NCBI GenBank assembly: GCA_913041065.1 | Contig: CAJWII010000005.1 | Span: forward strand, 1-35,333 | Length of the DNA stretch: 35,333 nucleotides | DNA from: an uncultured Flavobacteriales bacterium | GTDB taxonomy: Bacteria > Bacteroidota > Bacteroidia > Flavobacteriales_D > Sanyastnellaceae | Direction of reading: 5' to 3' | Shown here: piece after piece, positions 18,007 through 29,596 of the stretch | Position numbering within the stretch: the stretch's first letter is position 1 | Layout of the letters: each line of letters begins with the position of its first letter | Made by a program: the position numbers and the translations under genes | The notes under the pieces: generated by a model | Databases searched by the model: none | What the model saw: only the letters and a program-made list of their open reading frames with translations | Told to the model about the DNA's origin: nothing

Positions 18007-19956
18007 TTATTCCTCAATGTTGTTCGCCAGCATTTCCGCAACCTCTCCCTGAATCCTCTGGGCGAAGGCCTCGATGCTGACACTTCCCAAGTCCCCTTCT
18101 CCTTGCTTGCGCACGGAGACGGTTCCCTCGGAAGCCTCGCTTTCACCAACGATCAGCATGTAAGGCACTTTGTCAAGTTCCGCTTCACGGATTTTCTTGC
18201 CGACCTTTTCTGACCGCGCGTCTACGAGGGCGCGAATATCGCTATTTTCAAGCACTTTCGAAAGATTTTCAGCGTATTCGTTAAATCGGTCGCTGATCGG
18301 AAGGATGCGTGCCTGCTCCGGAGTGAGCCACAACGGGAACTTCCCAGCGCAGTGTTCGATGAGAATCGCCACGAAGCGCTCCATCGATCCAAAAGGCGCT
18401 CGGTGGATCATCACTGGACGGTGCTTGCCATTGTCTGCCCCCGTGTACTCCAGCTCAAACCGCTCAGGCAAGTTGTAATCGATCTGGACCGTGCCCAGCT
18501 GCCAACGACGGCCAATGGCGTCGCGCACCATGAAATCGAGCTTGGGTCCATAGAACGCCGCCTCGCCCAGTTCCACAACAGTTTCAAGCCCCTTTTCTTC
18601 CGCCACTTCTTGGATGGCGCGCTCGGCCTTGTCCCAATTTTCTTTCTCGCCGATGTACTTCTCCGGCTTGTTGGGGTCACGCAAACTGACTTGCGCCACG
18701 AAGTTTTGGAAGTCGAGGGTCTTGAAGATGTACAGGACCAAGTCGATGACCTTCCCCACTTCTTCCTTCACCTGGTCCGGCGTGCAGAAAATGTGCGCAT
18801 CGTCTTGGGTGAAACCGCGCACGCGGGTCAAGCCATGAAGCTCCCCGCTTTGCTCGTAACGGTAGACGGTCCCAAACTCTGCCAAACGCACAGGCAAGTC
18901 CCGGTAGGATCGCGGACGTGCCTTAAAAATTTCGCAATGGTGCGGGCAGTTCATGGGCTTGAGCAGGTACTCCTCCCCTTCTGCCGGCGTATGGATCGGC
19001 TGGAAGCTGTCCTCGCCGTACTTGGCGTAGTGGCCCGACGTCACGTACAAGTCCTTGTTGCCAATGTGCGGGGTGATCACAGGCTCGTAGCCTGATTTGC
19101 GCTGGGCTTCCTTGAGGAAGTTCTCAAGACGCATGCGCAAGTCGGCTCCCTTAGGCAGCCACAAGGGCAAGCCCTGTCCCACTTTTTCAGAGAAGTGGAA
19201 CAAATCGAGTTCCTTACCAAGCTTGCGGTGGTCACGGGCCTTGGCCTGCTCGAGAAGCTCCAAATGCTCCTTCAATTCACTCTTCTTGGTGAACGTCACA
19301 CCGTACACCCGCGTCAATTGCTTCTGGGTTTCGTCCCCTTTCCAGTACGCACCGGCGATGGCCATGATTTTGGCCGCCTTGATCAAGCCGGTGTGAGGGA
19401 TGTGCGGCCCCCGGCAGAGGTCGGTGAATTCGCCTTGGGTGTAGAACGTGATGGTTCCGTCTTCAAGGCCCTCCAACAAATCGAGTTTGTACTCGTCTCC
19501 CTTTTCCGTAAAGTAAGCCGCGGCTTCGGCCTTCGACATGTCCTTGCGGATGAAAGGGTTCTTGGCTTTCGCCAACTCCATCATTTTCTGCTCGACCGCG
19601 GGGATGTCCTTGTCTGTAAAGTTGTGCTCCCGGAAGTCCACGTCATAGTAAAAGCCGTTCTCCACGGGAGGACCGACCCAAAACTTGATGCCTGGGTAGA
19701 GGGATTCCAAAGCCTCCGCCATGAGGTGAGCCGAGCTGTGCCAAAGGGTGTTCATGCCCTCTTCGTCGCGTGAGGTCAACAACTTCAGCGCACAATCTCC
19801 GGTCAAGGGACGTTGCGGGTCCCACACTTCGCCGTCCACTTCGGCGGCAAGCACGTTTCGGGCCAAGCCTTCGCTGATGGACATGGCCACGTCCAAGGAA
19901 GTGGTTCCTTCCGAAACTTGTTTGACTGTGCCGTCAGGCAGGGTGATAGCAATCAT
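18007..19956 (-). CDS. thrS: threonyl-tRNA synthetase
   Basis: TGS domain N-terminus; [95 protein letters not shown]. Confidence 0.98.
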   Translation of the reverse strand: MIAITLPDGTVKQVSEGTTSLDVAMSISEGLARNVLAAEVDGEVWDPQRPLTGDCALKLLTSRDEEGMNTLWHSSAHLMAEALESLYPGIKFWVGPPVENGFYYDVDFREHNFTDKDIPAVEQKMMELAKAKNPFIRKDMSKAEAAAYFTEKGDEYKLDLLEGLEDGTITFYTQGEFTDLCRGPHIPHTGLIKAAKIMAIAGAYWKGDETQKQLTRVYGVTFTKKSELKEHLELLEQAKARDHRKLGKELDLFHFSEKVGQGLPLWLPKGADLRMRLENFLKEAQRKSGYEPVITPHIGNKDLYVTSGHYAKYGEDSFQPIHTPAEGEEYLLKPMNCPHHCEIFKARPRSYRDLPVRLAEFGTVYRYEQSGELHGLTRVRGFTQDDAHIFCTPDQVKEEVGKVIDLVLYIFKTLDFQNFVAQVSLRDPNKPEKYIGEKENWDKAERAIQEVAEEKGLETVVELGEAAFYGPKLDFMVRDAIGRRWQLGTVQIDYNLPERFELEYTGADNGKHRPVMIHRAPFGSMERFVAILIEHCAGKFPLWLTPEQARILPISDRFNEYAENLSKVLENSDIRALVDARSEKVGKKIREAELDKVPYMLIVGESEASEGTVSVRKQGEGDLGSVSIEAFAQRIQGEVAEMLANNIEE

Positions 19957-19975
19957 GGGTGGGTCTTGAGGGCCC

Positions 19976-20004
19976 CAAAGATAAGCGGTTCAGACCACTG
20001 GAAA
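19976..20004 (-). promoter_or_regulatory. candidate promoter of the thrS-infC-rpmI-rplT operon
   Basis: Minus strand TATCTTTG (exact TAnnTTTG, 19976-19983) with TTT 18 nt upstream (20002-20004), ~20 nt before the thrS ATG. Confidence 0.5.
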
Positions 20005-20006
20005 CC

Positions 20007-20501
20007 TCAAGCCGACAGGCGCTTGAGGTGCCATGTGATTTCCGCCGATGCCACCACTTCGTTGTCGGCGTTTTTGACTTGCGCCTTGAGGACAAAAGCC
20101 CCCCGCCCCTCCTTGTCGAGCTGGGCCAAAATGTCCTCCAAGTGCCGGCTGTCCAATTTGGCGACGGCCGTGCATGCCGACTGCGCCCTTCTGGGGTAGG
20201 TGATGTTCAAGTTGGCCATCACAAGGCGCACCTGCTGATGCTCCATGGCGTTCAGCAAACACAACCCAGACGCGTACTCCGCGGCCGTGGCCAACGCGCA
20301 GGCATGCATGGTGCCCACGTGGTTCAGGTTGCGACGGCGCCAGGGCAACAACACCTTGCACTGCCCTCCGGACAAGTCCACCACGCGAATCCGATGAGGC
20401 CGGTTGAACGGAACCACCTCTTGCATCAAACGGCTGAACAACGTCAGCCGACCCGCCCGGGCCGACTGCAGGGCTTGCTGGACAAGCGCCCCCGTCTTCA
20501 C
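20007..20501 (-). CDS. DUF4442-like / hotdog-fold thioesterase-like protein, probable GTG start
   Basis: VKTGALVQQALQSARAGRLTLFSRLMQEVVPFNRPHRIRVVDLSGGQCKVLLPWRRRNLNHVGTMHACALATAAEYASGL...; GTG at 20499-20501 overlaps the upstream stop. Confidence 0.7.
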   Translation of the reverse strand: MKTGALVQQALQSARAGRLTLFSRLMQEVVPFNRPHRIRVVDLSGGQCKVLLPWRRRNLNHVGTMHACALATAAEYASGLCLLNAMEHQQVRLVMANLNITYPRRAQSACTAVAKLDSRHLEDILAQLDKEGRGAFVLKAQVKNADNEVVASAEITWHLKRLSA

Positions 20502-21061
20502 ACCTGAGCCAATTGCACGTCGGCCACAAGCGCCTCGGAATGGGCTTGCGAGCCGGCCTCCCTCATCGTCAACCGGTCGAGCTCCTGCGTCCCGGACACA
20601 CTCCACGCCAGCTTGTTCTGCGGCAAGTCTTTGCTGACTTCAGTTGTGTCGAGGCTGTTGGACGAGTCGCGGCTTTCTAGGATGCCGGCGATGTTGGGCC
20701 TGAAGTAATTGGGGCCCTTCATCACCTTGCCATCTTCCCGGAGGATGGGTTGGCCGTCGGCCCCGAGTTTGGACATGTTGCTGGACTGAATCTCCTGGAA
20801 CACCTTCACAATCACGTCTTGCATGCCGTGGCGCATCATGGTTCCAGCCAGGATGTACAACTGGTCTCCCAGCGCATCCGCGACTTCCACCATGTCCCCC
20901 GCGCACGCCGCCTCCAAGTATTCGTCGTTCTCCTCCGCCATCAACCGGTGGCGAAGCTCAGCTTCTTCTTGGGTCAGGTCCGCATGGGGCTTGGACCCGT
21001 TGGGGATGCGAAAGGCGTCGTGGAATTCGGCCACGTTTTGGAGGATGTCTGTGAGAAGCAT
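20498..21061 (-). CDS. nucleoside triphosphate pyrophosphohydrolase (MazG/PRA-PH-like)
   Basis: MLLTDILQNVAEFHDAFRIPNGSKPHADLTQEEAELRHRLMAEENDEYLEAACAGDMVEVADALGDQLYILAGTMMRHGM; EExxE and ExxD metal-binding pattern. Confidence 0.82.
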   Translation of the reverse strand: MLLTDILQNVAEFHDAFRIPNGSKPHADLTQEEAELRHRLMAEENDEYLEAACAGDMVEVADALGDQLYILAGTMMRHGMQDVIVKVFQEIQSSNMSKLGADGQPILREDGKVMKGPNYFRPNIAGILESRDSSNSLDTTEVSKDLPQNKLAWSVSGTQELDRLTMREAGSQAHSEALVADVQLAQV

Positions 21062-21176
21062 GGACAGGCAAAATGCCCCAGACTTCACCTATCCACCAAG
21101 GCGACATCTGAAAGGTTTCCCACGCGCTATTCACACAATTTTAAGAACCACTTTTCCCATCCGCGCACGCCTCCGA

Positions 21177-21184
21177 TATCTTCG
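21177..21184 (+). promoter_or_regulatory. candidate -7 box (TATCTTCG) for the moxR-bat operon
   Basis: One mismatch from TAnnTTTG, with TTTT 21 nt upstream (21152-21155). Confidence 0.3.
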
Positions 21185-21190
21185 CAGATT

Positions 21191-22219
21191 ATGGAATTGA
21201 TGGAACCTCAAGAGGCCACTGGAACTGGAGCGCCAGACATCCAAGCCTTGAACGCGCACATCTCGGCCAAGAGCCAGTTTGTGGAGTTGATCCGTGCCGA
21301 GATGGGCCGCACCATTGTGGGGCAATCGGGCATGGTGGACCGCCTGTTGATTGGTCTTCTCGCCAATGGCCATGTGCTCCTGGAAGGGGTGCCTGGGCTG
21401 GCCAAAACCCTGGCCATTAAAAGTTTGAGTGACACAGTCGCCGGCGATTTCTCGCGGGTGCAATTCACCCCGGACTTGCTCCCCGCAGACGTGGTCGGTA
21501 CCTTGGTGTACAACCAACAGGACCAGCAGTTCTCCGTGAAGAAGGGTCCCGTGTTTGCCAACTTCGTGCTGGCCGACGAGATCAACCGCGCCCCGGCCAA
21601 AGTCCAAAGTGCCCTGTTGGAGGCCATGCAAGAACGACAGGTGACCATCGGTGGGGAAACCCACCCGTTGCCTGAACCGTTTTTGGTGTTGGCCACCCAG
21701 AACCCCGTGGAACAGGAAGGGACCTACCCCCTGCCGGAAGCGCAAGTGGACCGCTTCTTGCTGAAGGTGGTCATCGGGTACCCCACCAAAGACGAAGAAC
21801 GCCAGATCGTGCGCGCCAACCTTCAAGAATCCGGGTTGCCCAAGCCTCAGAAGGTCGTGAGCCAGAAAGACATTGTGGAGGCGCGAAAGCTGGTGCGCTC
21901 CATTTACATGGACGAGAAAATCGAGCGATACATCGTAGACCTGGTATTCGCCACGCGAAATCCCGAAGACTGCGGATTGGGCCATTTGAAAAACCTCATC
22001 GCCTTTGGCGCCTCGCCCAGGGCGAGCATTGGATTGGGCATGGCCTCCAAGGCCCACGCGTTTTTGAAGCACCGCGGATTTGTGACGCCGGAAGACGTTC
22101 GGGTCGTGGCCATGGACGTGATGCGCCATCGCATTGGTGTGACCTTTGAAGCCGAAGCGGAAAACATCACGTCCGCCCAAATCCTGACCGAGTTGATGGA
22201 CCACGTCGAGGTCCCCTGA
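21191..22219 (+). CDS. MoxR-family AAA+ ATPase
   Basis: GHVLLEGVPGLAKTLAIKSLSDTVAGDFSRVQFTPDLLPADVVGTLVYNQ...PVFANFVLADEINRAPAKVQSALLEAMQERQVTIGGETHPLPEPFLVLATQNPVEQEGTYPLPEAQ. Confidence 0.97.
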   Translation: MELMEPQEATGTGAPDIQALNAHISAKSQFVELIRAEMGRTIVGQSGMVDRLLIGLLANGHVLLEGVPGLAKTLAIKSLSDTVAGDFSRVQFTPDLLPADVVGTLVYNQQDQQFSVKKGPVFANFVLADEINRAPAKVQSALLEAMQERQVTIGGETHPLPEPFLVLATQNPVEQEGTYPLPEAQVDRFLLKVVIGYPTKDEERQIVRANLQESGLPKPQKVVSQKDIVEARKLVRSIYMDEKIERYIVDLVFATRNPEDCGLGHLKNLIAFGASPRASIGLGMASKAHAFLKHRGFVTPEDVRVVAMDVMRHRIGVTFEAEAENITSAQILTELMDHVEVP

Positions 22220-22232
22220 TTCTTTCCCAGCC

Positions 22233-23111
22233 ATGGAGGCATCTGAATTGCTGAAAAAGGTGCAGCAGGTGGAAATCGCCACCCGCGGCTTGAGCGACCG
22301 CATTTTCGCGGGCGAGTACAAGAGCGCGTTCAAGGGACGTGGCATGGCCTTCAGCGAGAACCGTGAATACCAGGCCGGCGACGAAGTCCGAACCATCGAT
22401 TGGAATGTGACCGCCCGAACTGGGGCACCGCACGTCAAGGTCTTCGAAGAGGAACGCGAACTCACGGTGTTCCTGCTCGTGGACCTCAGCGGCTCCATCC
22501 AAGGCGGCACCCAGCAACGCACAAAGCAAGAGTTGGTGACCGAGTTGTCCGCCATTTTGGCCTTCAGCGCCATGGGGAACAACGACAAAGTGGGCGCCGT
22601 GCTGTTCACCGACCGGATCGAGAAATTCATCCCACCGGGCAAAGGCCGGACCCATGCCCTTCGCATCGTGCGTGAAATCTTGGATTGCACCCCCCAGGGA
22701 AGAGGCAGCGACCTGGTCAAGGCCCTCGGGCACTTTTCTACCGCTTTGCGCAAGCGCACCATTGCGTTCCTCTTGTCAGACTTCAAGGATTTGGAGTCAG
22801 GAGACGACTTGGAAACTTCGTTGAAACGAACTGGACGTCGACATGACTTGGTGGCCATTCAAGTGGACGACCCGCTGAACCGCGACTTGCCTGCCATGGG
22901 CTGGATGAAGCTTGTCCACCCGGAAACTGGCCATAGCTCCTGGATGAACACCTCTTCACGAAGTGCACAAAGGGCGTGGTCTGCGCAGAGTGAATCGCAC
23001 CGAAACCAAGTTGCGACTGTCATGGCGCGTGCCGGCATCGACCACACATGCATCTCGACTGACGAGACCTTGGTTCCACCACTGATGAAACTGTTCCATG
23101 GCCGGGCTTGA
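22233..23111 (+). CDS. DUF58 domain protein (VWA-like)
   Basis: GEYKSAFKGRGMAFSENREYQAGDEVRTIDWNVTARTGAPHVKVFEEERELTVFLLVDLSGS. Confidence 0.95.
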   Translation: MEASELLKKVQQVEIATRGLSDRIFAGEYKSAFKGRGMAFSENREYQAGDEVRTIDWNVTARTGAPHVKVFEEERELTVFLLVDLSGSIQGGTQQRTKQELVTELSAILAFSAMGNNDKVGAVLFTDRIEKFIPPGKGRTHALRIVREILDCTPQGRGSDLVKALGHFSTALRKRTIAFLLSDFKDLESGDDLETSLKRTGRRHDLVAIQVDDPLNRDLPAMGWMKLVHPETGHSSWMNTSSRSAQRAWSAQSESHRNQVATVMARAGIDHTCISTDETLVPPLMKLFHGRA

Positions 23112-24066
23112 CTCCCACGGAATTCGCTCCGCCGTCTGGGTGTGTGGCATGCTCGCCCTGCCCTTCCAGGTTTGGAACCAAGTGTCTTTGCAGCCAGACA
23201 CCACGGCCCTGCAGTGGGGGGAGCGCGTTCAGCTGACTGCCAGTTGGCTCTTGACCCTCGAAGAACTGAACACGGGTGTGGCCGACAGCGCCGCGTGGCC
23301 CGCCTGGACAGACACCACCGCAGGAGGTTTGGAGGTGCTCGCGGAAAGCGATCTCGACACCTTGCCCTCTCCTGTGGGCACCTCAGGCGATGTGGTGTTG
23401 CAGAAAGCCTGGCTGGTGACAAGCTGGGATTCTGGCTTTGTGATTGTTCCGCCCGTGGCATTCGGACCACACATGACCCAGCCTTTCATGTTGGAGGTGG
23501 TCACCCCAGATTTGGAAAAGGAGGCCCAGCCCAGACCGGCGCAAGGCATTGTGGTGTTCGAATGGACCCTGTGGGAACAAGTGATGCGCACCTGGCCTTG
23601 GTGGGCCGGGGGGTTGCTCGTCCTCGCACTGGCGTTCGCCGCATGGAAGTGGGGATGGCGGCGCGACGGCACCCTGGACGAGGAGGCCGTCCGAGACGTG
23701 GACGTCCCTCCTGCTCATCCACCCCACGAGGTCGCGCTGGAGGCTTTAAATCGGTTGATCGCCCTGAAAGCGTGGCAGCGCGGCGAAGCCAAAGAAGTCC
23801 AGGCCGAAGCTTCGTTGGTCATTCGCCGGTACCTCGAGGGCCAGTTTGCCATGCGGGCGGCTGAAAAAACCACAGACGAAGTGGTGGCCATGTTGGGTTC
23901 TTCTCGGGTGCCTTCGGCCTGGCACGCTCGCCTTGCGCAGGCCCTCGGCCAGGCGGACATGGTCAAATTTGCGAAAGGGGAGCTCCCCGACTTGACGCAC
24001 CTCAGCACCCTGGAGGCCTACCGCGACTTTGTCCTTGAAACCCAACCCAGCCATGACGATGCGTGA
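23098..24066 (+). CDS. Bat-operon membrane protein of unknown function (DUF4381-like position)
   Basis: Single central TM segment (WPWWAGGLLVLALAFAAWKWGW), helical cytoplasmic tail; lies between DUF58 and batA with short overlaps to both. Confidence 0.75.
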   Translation: MAGLDSHGIRSAVWVCGMLALPFQVWNQVSLQPDTTALQWGERVQLTASWLLTLEELNTGVADSAAWPAWTDTTAGGLEVLAESDLDTLPSPVGTSGDVVLQKAWLVTSWDSGFVIVPPVAFGPHMTQPFMLEVVTPDLEKEAQPRPAQGIVVFEWTLWEQVMRTWPWWAGGLLVLALAFAAWKWGWRRDGTLDEEAVRDVDVPPAHPPHEVALEALNRLIALKAWQRGEAKEVQAEASLVIRRYLEGQFAMRAAEKTTDEVVAMLGSSRVPSAWHARLAQALGQADMVKFAKGELPDLTHLSTLEAYRDFVLETQPSHDDA

Positions 24067-25167
24067 AGCCCATTGGCAGCCCCTGGTGGCAAGGACGATT
24101 CCGCACGCCATCGCCCTGCTTGGCGTGGCCATGGTATGGGCCGTTGAACGCGAGGGCGTGACTTGCGCAGAACAGTGGGGCTGGCTCGGACTCGCCATAC
24201 TGACCCTTCATTTGGTGCTGGTCTTCTTGCCAAGCGGACCCTATGCCACGCAGGGCATGTGGTGGTCGCCCTCCGACTTGCACAAGGTCGAAGCTCCTGG
24301 CTGGACCCTTCTCGACTGGGTTGTTGGGGCGTGGTTGGAACTGCCTCGGGGGCTCCGCACCTTGGGGCTTGCCGCTTTGAGCGTGGCGATGTTCAGGCCA
24401 CAAACGGCTTCCACCGTCGAGAACATGACCCGCGAAGGCATCGACATGGTGCTGGCCATGGACCTCAGCGGGTCCATGCTGTCCAAGGACTTCAAGCCCA
24501 ACCGCCTCGAGAGCGCCAAGGAGGTGGCCATGGAGTTCGTCGACAGCCGTCCGTTTGACCGCATCGGTGTGGTGGCCTACGAAGGCGAAGCGTTCACTTC
24601 GGTGCCCATCACCACAGACCACATTGTCGTGAAGAACGGGCTGGACCAATTGAACACGGGCCAACTCCAGGGTGGCACCGCCATCGGCACTGGCCTGGCC
24701 ACGGCCGTCAACCGGCTGAAGGGGTCAGAAGCAGAGAGCAAGGTCGTCGTGTTGTTGACCGACGGAGAAAACAACGCAGGCCAAATCGAGCCCCGCGATG
24801 CGGCCCAATTGTCGGAATTGAATGGCATTCGGGTGTACACCATTGGGGTGGGCACCATTGGCAAAGCAAAGAGCCCTGTGGCGATTTTGCCCAACGGGAA
24901 CTACAAGTACGATTGGGTCGACGTGAGGATCGACGAAGCCACACTGCAGGAGATTGCGACCTCGACCGGGGGGCGCTACTTCCGCGCCACCAACGCAGAC
25001 AAGCTGGAAGAGATTTACCAGGAAATCGACGCCTTGGAGCGCACCCAATTCAATGTGCTTCGGTACCAACGAAAAACAGAGGCCAGCGGCGCTTGGGTGC
25101 TGCTCACCATGGTGGCGCTGGCGATGGAGTTTGTCTTGAAATCCACACTCTTGAAATCGGCCAACGC

Positions 25168-25171
<4 letters not shown>
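24053..25171 (+). CDS. batA: VWA domain protein BatA
   Basis: VENMTREGIDMVLAMDLSGSMLSKDFKPNRLESAKEVAMEFVDSRPFDRIGVVAYEGEAFTSVPIT; MIDAS DLSGS; C-terminal TM. Confidence 0.93.
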
Positions 25172-27088
<1,917 letters not shown>

Positions 27089-27105
<17 letters not shown>

Positions 27106-28828
27106 CATCCCTGCGTCGCACGCCCCGCGTGCTTGGTTGTGGTCGCTGCTGTTCCTGGCGGTCATGGCTGCCCCTGCGCACGCCCAGCGCGACGATGCGC
27201 GGGTAGTACTGACCGTCAACGCCACGGACGTGAGGTCGGGTGACATGCTTCGACTCTCGCTGACGTTTGTGAATTGCAAAGTCCGTAACATCGAGCCTCC
27301 TGAAGTGAAGGGGCTTGAATTCCGCATGGGTCCCAGCACATCCAACAGCACGTCGTGGGTGAATGGAGTGACCAACTCTGAGCAACGCTACACCTACAAT
27401 TACAAAGTCGTCGGGTCCGGAGAGATTTCCATTCCTGCCCAGACTTGGAAAACAAGTGAGGGGCCGTTGCAAAGCAACCCCGTCCGGTTGTTCGCTTCTG
27501 GCCGCGCCCAACCGTCCCGCACCAAAGGCCGCAACAGTCAAACCCAACGGCAACCCGCCCGCGACTTGGTCACGGCCATTGAACCCAGCAAACGCACCTT
27601 GTACCTCGGGGAACCTGTCGTGCTGAACTACAAGATTTACAACCGTTACAACAACCTGGACGTTCGCAATTACGACATCCCAGAGCTTGATGGCTTTTGG
27701 AAGGAAACCGTGGACATGCCGGAAGCGCGCTGGGAACCCCAGCTCATCAACGGCAAGCGTTACAACGTCGCCACCGTACGGAAAATCGTGGCCTTCCCGC
27801 AACAAACCGGAACGTTCGAACTGAAGGATTTCGACCTCGTAGGCTACATGCGGGTCAATTTTTTCGAGGGTCGTGAACTCACTGCGACGTGTGAGCCTGT
27901 GACGCTGGAAGTGTTGCCTCTGCCAGAAGCGGCACCGGCCAATTCACTGGGCACCTTTGCAGAATTGTCCGTGACGCAAAAGGCCTCCCTCGACAGCCTC
28001 AACACCAACGAAGCAGTCACCGTGGAGGTCACTTACCGCGGACACGGGAATCTGAAATTTATCCAAGAACCTGAACTGGTTTGGCCTGCAGAATTCGAGG
28101 TGTTTGACGCCGAGGTAGAAGACCAAATCAAAGTCACCGCCCAAGGCGAACGAGGCAGCCGCACATTCAAGTTTGTCGCCATCCCTCGCGCGCCCGGCAT
28201 CTACACCCTTCCTGGGTTGGACGCCACCTATTTCAAACCGTTGCGTGCAAAGCACATGACCAGCCGTGCCCCTGCCCTCACACTGAAGGTGAATGCAGGA
28301 GAGGCCAGCGCCGGAGGGGTGTCGTTCAACCACCAGCAAGACATTCAGGTGCTGAACCAAGACATCCGCCACATTGAGCTGGAGCCCTCTCGGTTTCTAC
28401 CCCGTGGCACGTGGCCGTGGAAGGTTTGGGTGCTCGTGTTGCTGTTCATGGCGGGACCGATCACTTATGGCGTGGCAGCTCGGCGTCGCACGACGCAGGC
28501 GAGCGAAGCGCAAGACTGGGTTGGCACACGTCACAAACGCGCGTTGAGGACGCTGAACACTCAATTGAAGCAAGGTCAATCGGCCGAAGAGATTGGCGAA
28601 GCCATGGAGCAATACCTCATGGCCAAATTGAAGTGGGAGCGTTCTGCCCTGACCCGCGAAGCGGTCCACGCAACCCTGAACGACAAGTTGCCTTCCTTGG
28701 CGGCAGAGTGGGACGCCCTTTGGTCGGTGTTGGAAATGCAACGCTACGGCGCCAGCGCCATCCATATCGACGACTTGGCAGAAACCTTAAAGTCCCTGGC
28801 CCAACGAACTGAACAAGCATGGACATGA
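27089..28828 (+). CDS. batD: BatD (oxygen-tolerance / protein BatD family), probable TTG start
   Basis: From TTG 27089: LKKIGDIPASHAPRAWLWSLLFLAVMAAPAHAQRDDARVVLTVNATDVRSGDMLRLSLTFVNCKVRNIEPPEVKGLEFRMGPSTSNSTSWVNGVTNSEQRYTYNYKVVG; signal peptide and TM tail. The track start at 26927 lies inside batB/C. Confidence 0.9.
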
Positions 28829-29592
28829 AGCCCCTCCTTCTCGCAGCCACTTGGCTCCTGCTGGCCATGCCGAGCCGTGCAGGTGGCAATCAAGAAACGG
28901 ATTGGACGCACTCTTTTGACGCGGCCAACGCCGCTTACGAAGCGGGACAACATCAAGAGGCCCTGGACCAATACGAAGCCCTCTTGGAAGAGGTGAGCCA
29001 CTTCTCGTCTGAATACAATGCAGGCAATGCCGCCTACAAATTGGGCAAGCTCGGGGTGGCACGTCTTCACTACGAACGCGCCAGTTTGCTTGACCCTGGC
29101 CATGACGGATTGGAAGCCAACTTGGCCCTTCTTGAGTCCAAAATCGTTGACCGTATAGCTGACGTACCCACCTTGGGCTTGAAAGACTGGTTGCGTTCTT
29201 GGCTTGGGGCAGAACAACTCCGAGGTTGGCTGCTGTGGGCCATGGTCTGCTGGTGCCTCGCATGGGGGTTGTGGATGGCCCGCTGGCGCAAGACACGCCC
29301 CGCCTCTCGCTCCACCGTGGGGTTCTTGGGGGCGGGCAGCATGGTGCTGGCGTGCATCGGCCTCGCAGGGGCGTACGCTTCACACAAACGCATCCAAGCT
29401 CCCCAACGCGTGGTGGTGATGGTGGACCGCACAGACGTTCGGAGCACACCCTCCTCCTCAGGCACGGTGCTGTTTCAATTGCATCAAGGCGCCGCCGCGT
29501 GTTTGCTGCACGACACCGAGGGTTGGCGAGAAATCGAACTTGACAACGGCAACGTCGGCTGGATCAGCCGAGACGCGGTGGAAGGTGTCTGA
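28819..29592 (+). CDS. batE: BatE (TPR plus C-terminal SH3-like domain)
   Basis: DAANAAYEAGQHQEALDQYEALLEEVSHFSSEYNAGNAAYKLGKLGVARLHYERASLLDPGHDGLEANLALLES; two TM segments; VVVMVDRTDVRSTPSSSGTVLFQLHQGAAACLLHDTEGWREIELDNGNVGWISRDAV. Confidence 0.9.
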   Translation: MDMKPLLLAATWLLLAMPSRAGGNQETDWTHSFDAANAAYEAGQHQEALDQYEALLEEVSHFSSEYNAGNAAYKLGKLGVARLHYERASLLDPGHDGLEANLALLESKIVDRIADVPTLGLKDWLRSWLGAEQLRGWLLWAMVCWCLAWGLWMARWRKTRPASRSTVGFLGAGSMVLACIGLAGAYASHKRIQAPQRVVVMVDRTDVRSTPSSSGTVLFQLHQGAAACLLHDTEGWREIELDNGNVGWISRDAVEGV

Positions 29593-29596
29593 CCTG

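Noticed and set aside
21131-22858. 575-aa minus-strand ORF antisense to moxR/DUF58
   Set aside because: Opposite two confident conserved genes; composition does not look like a real protein.
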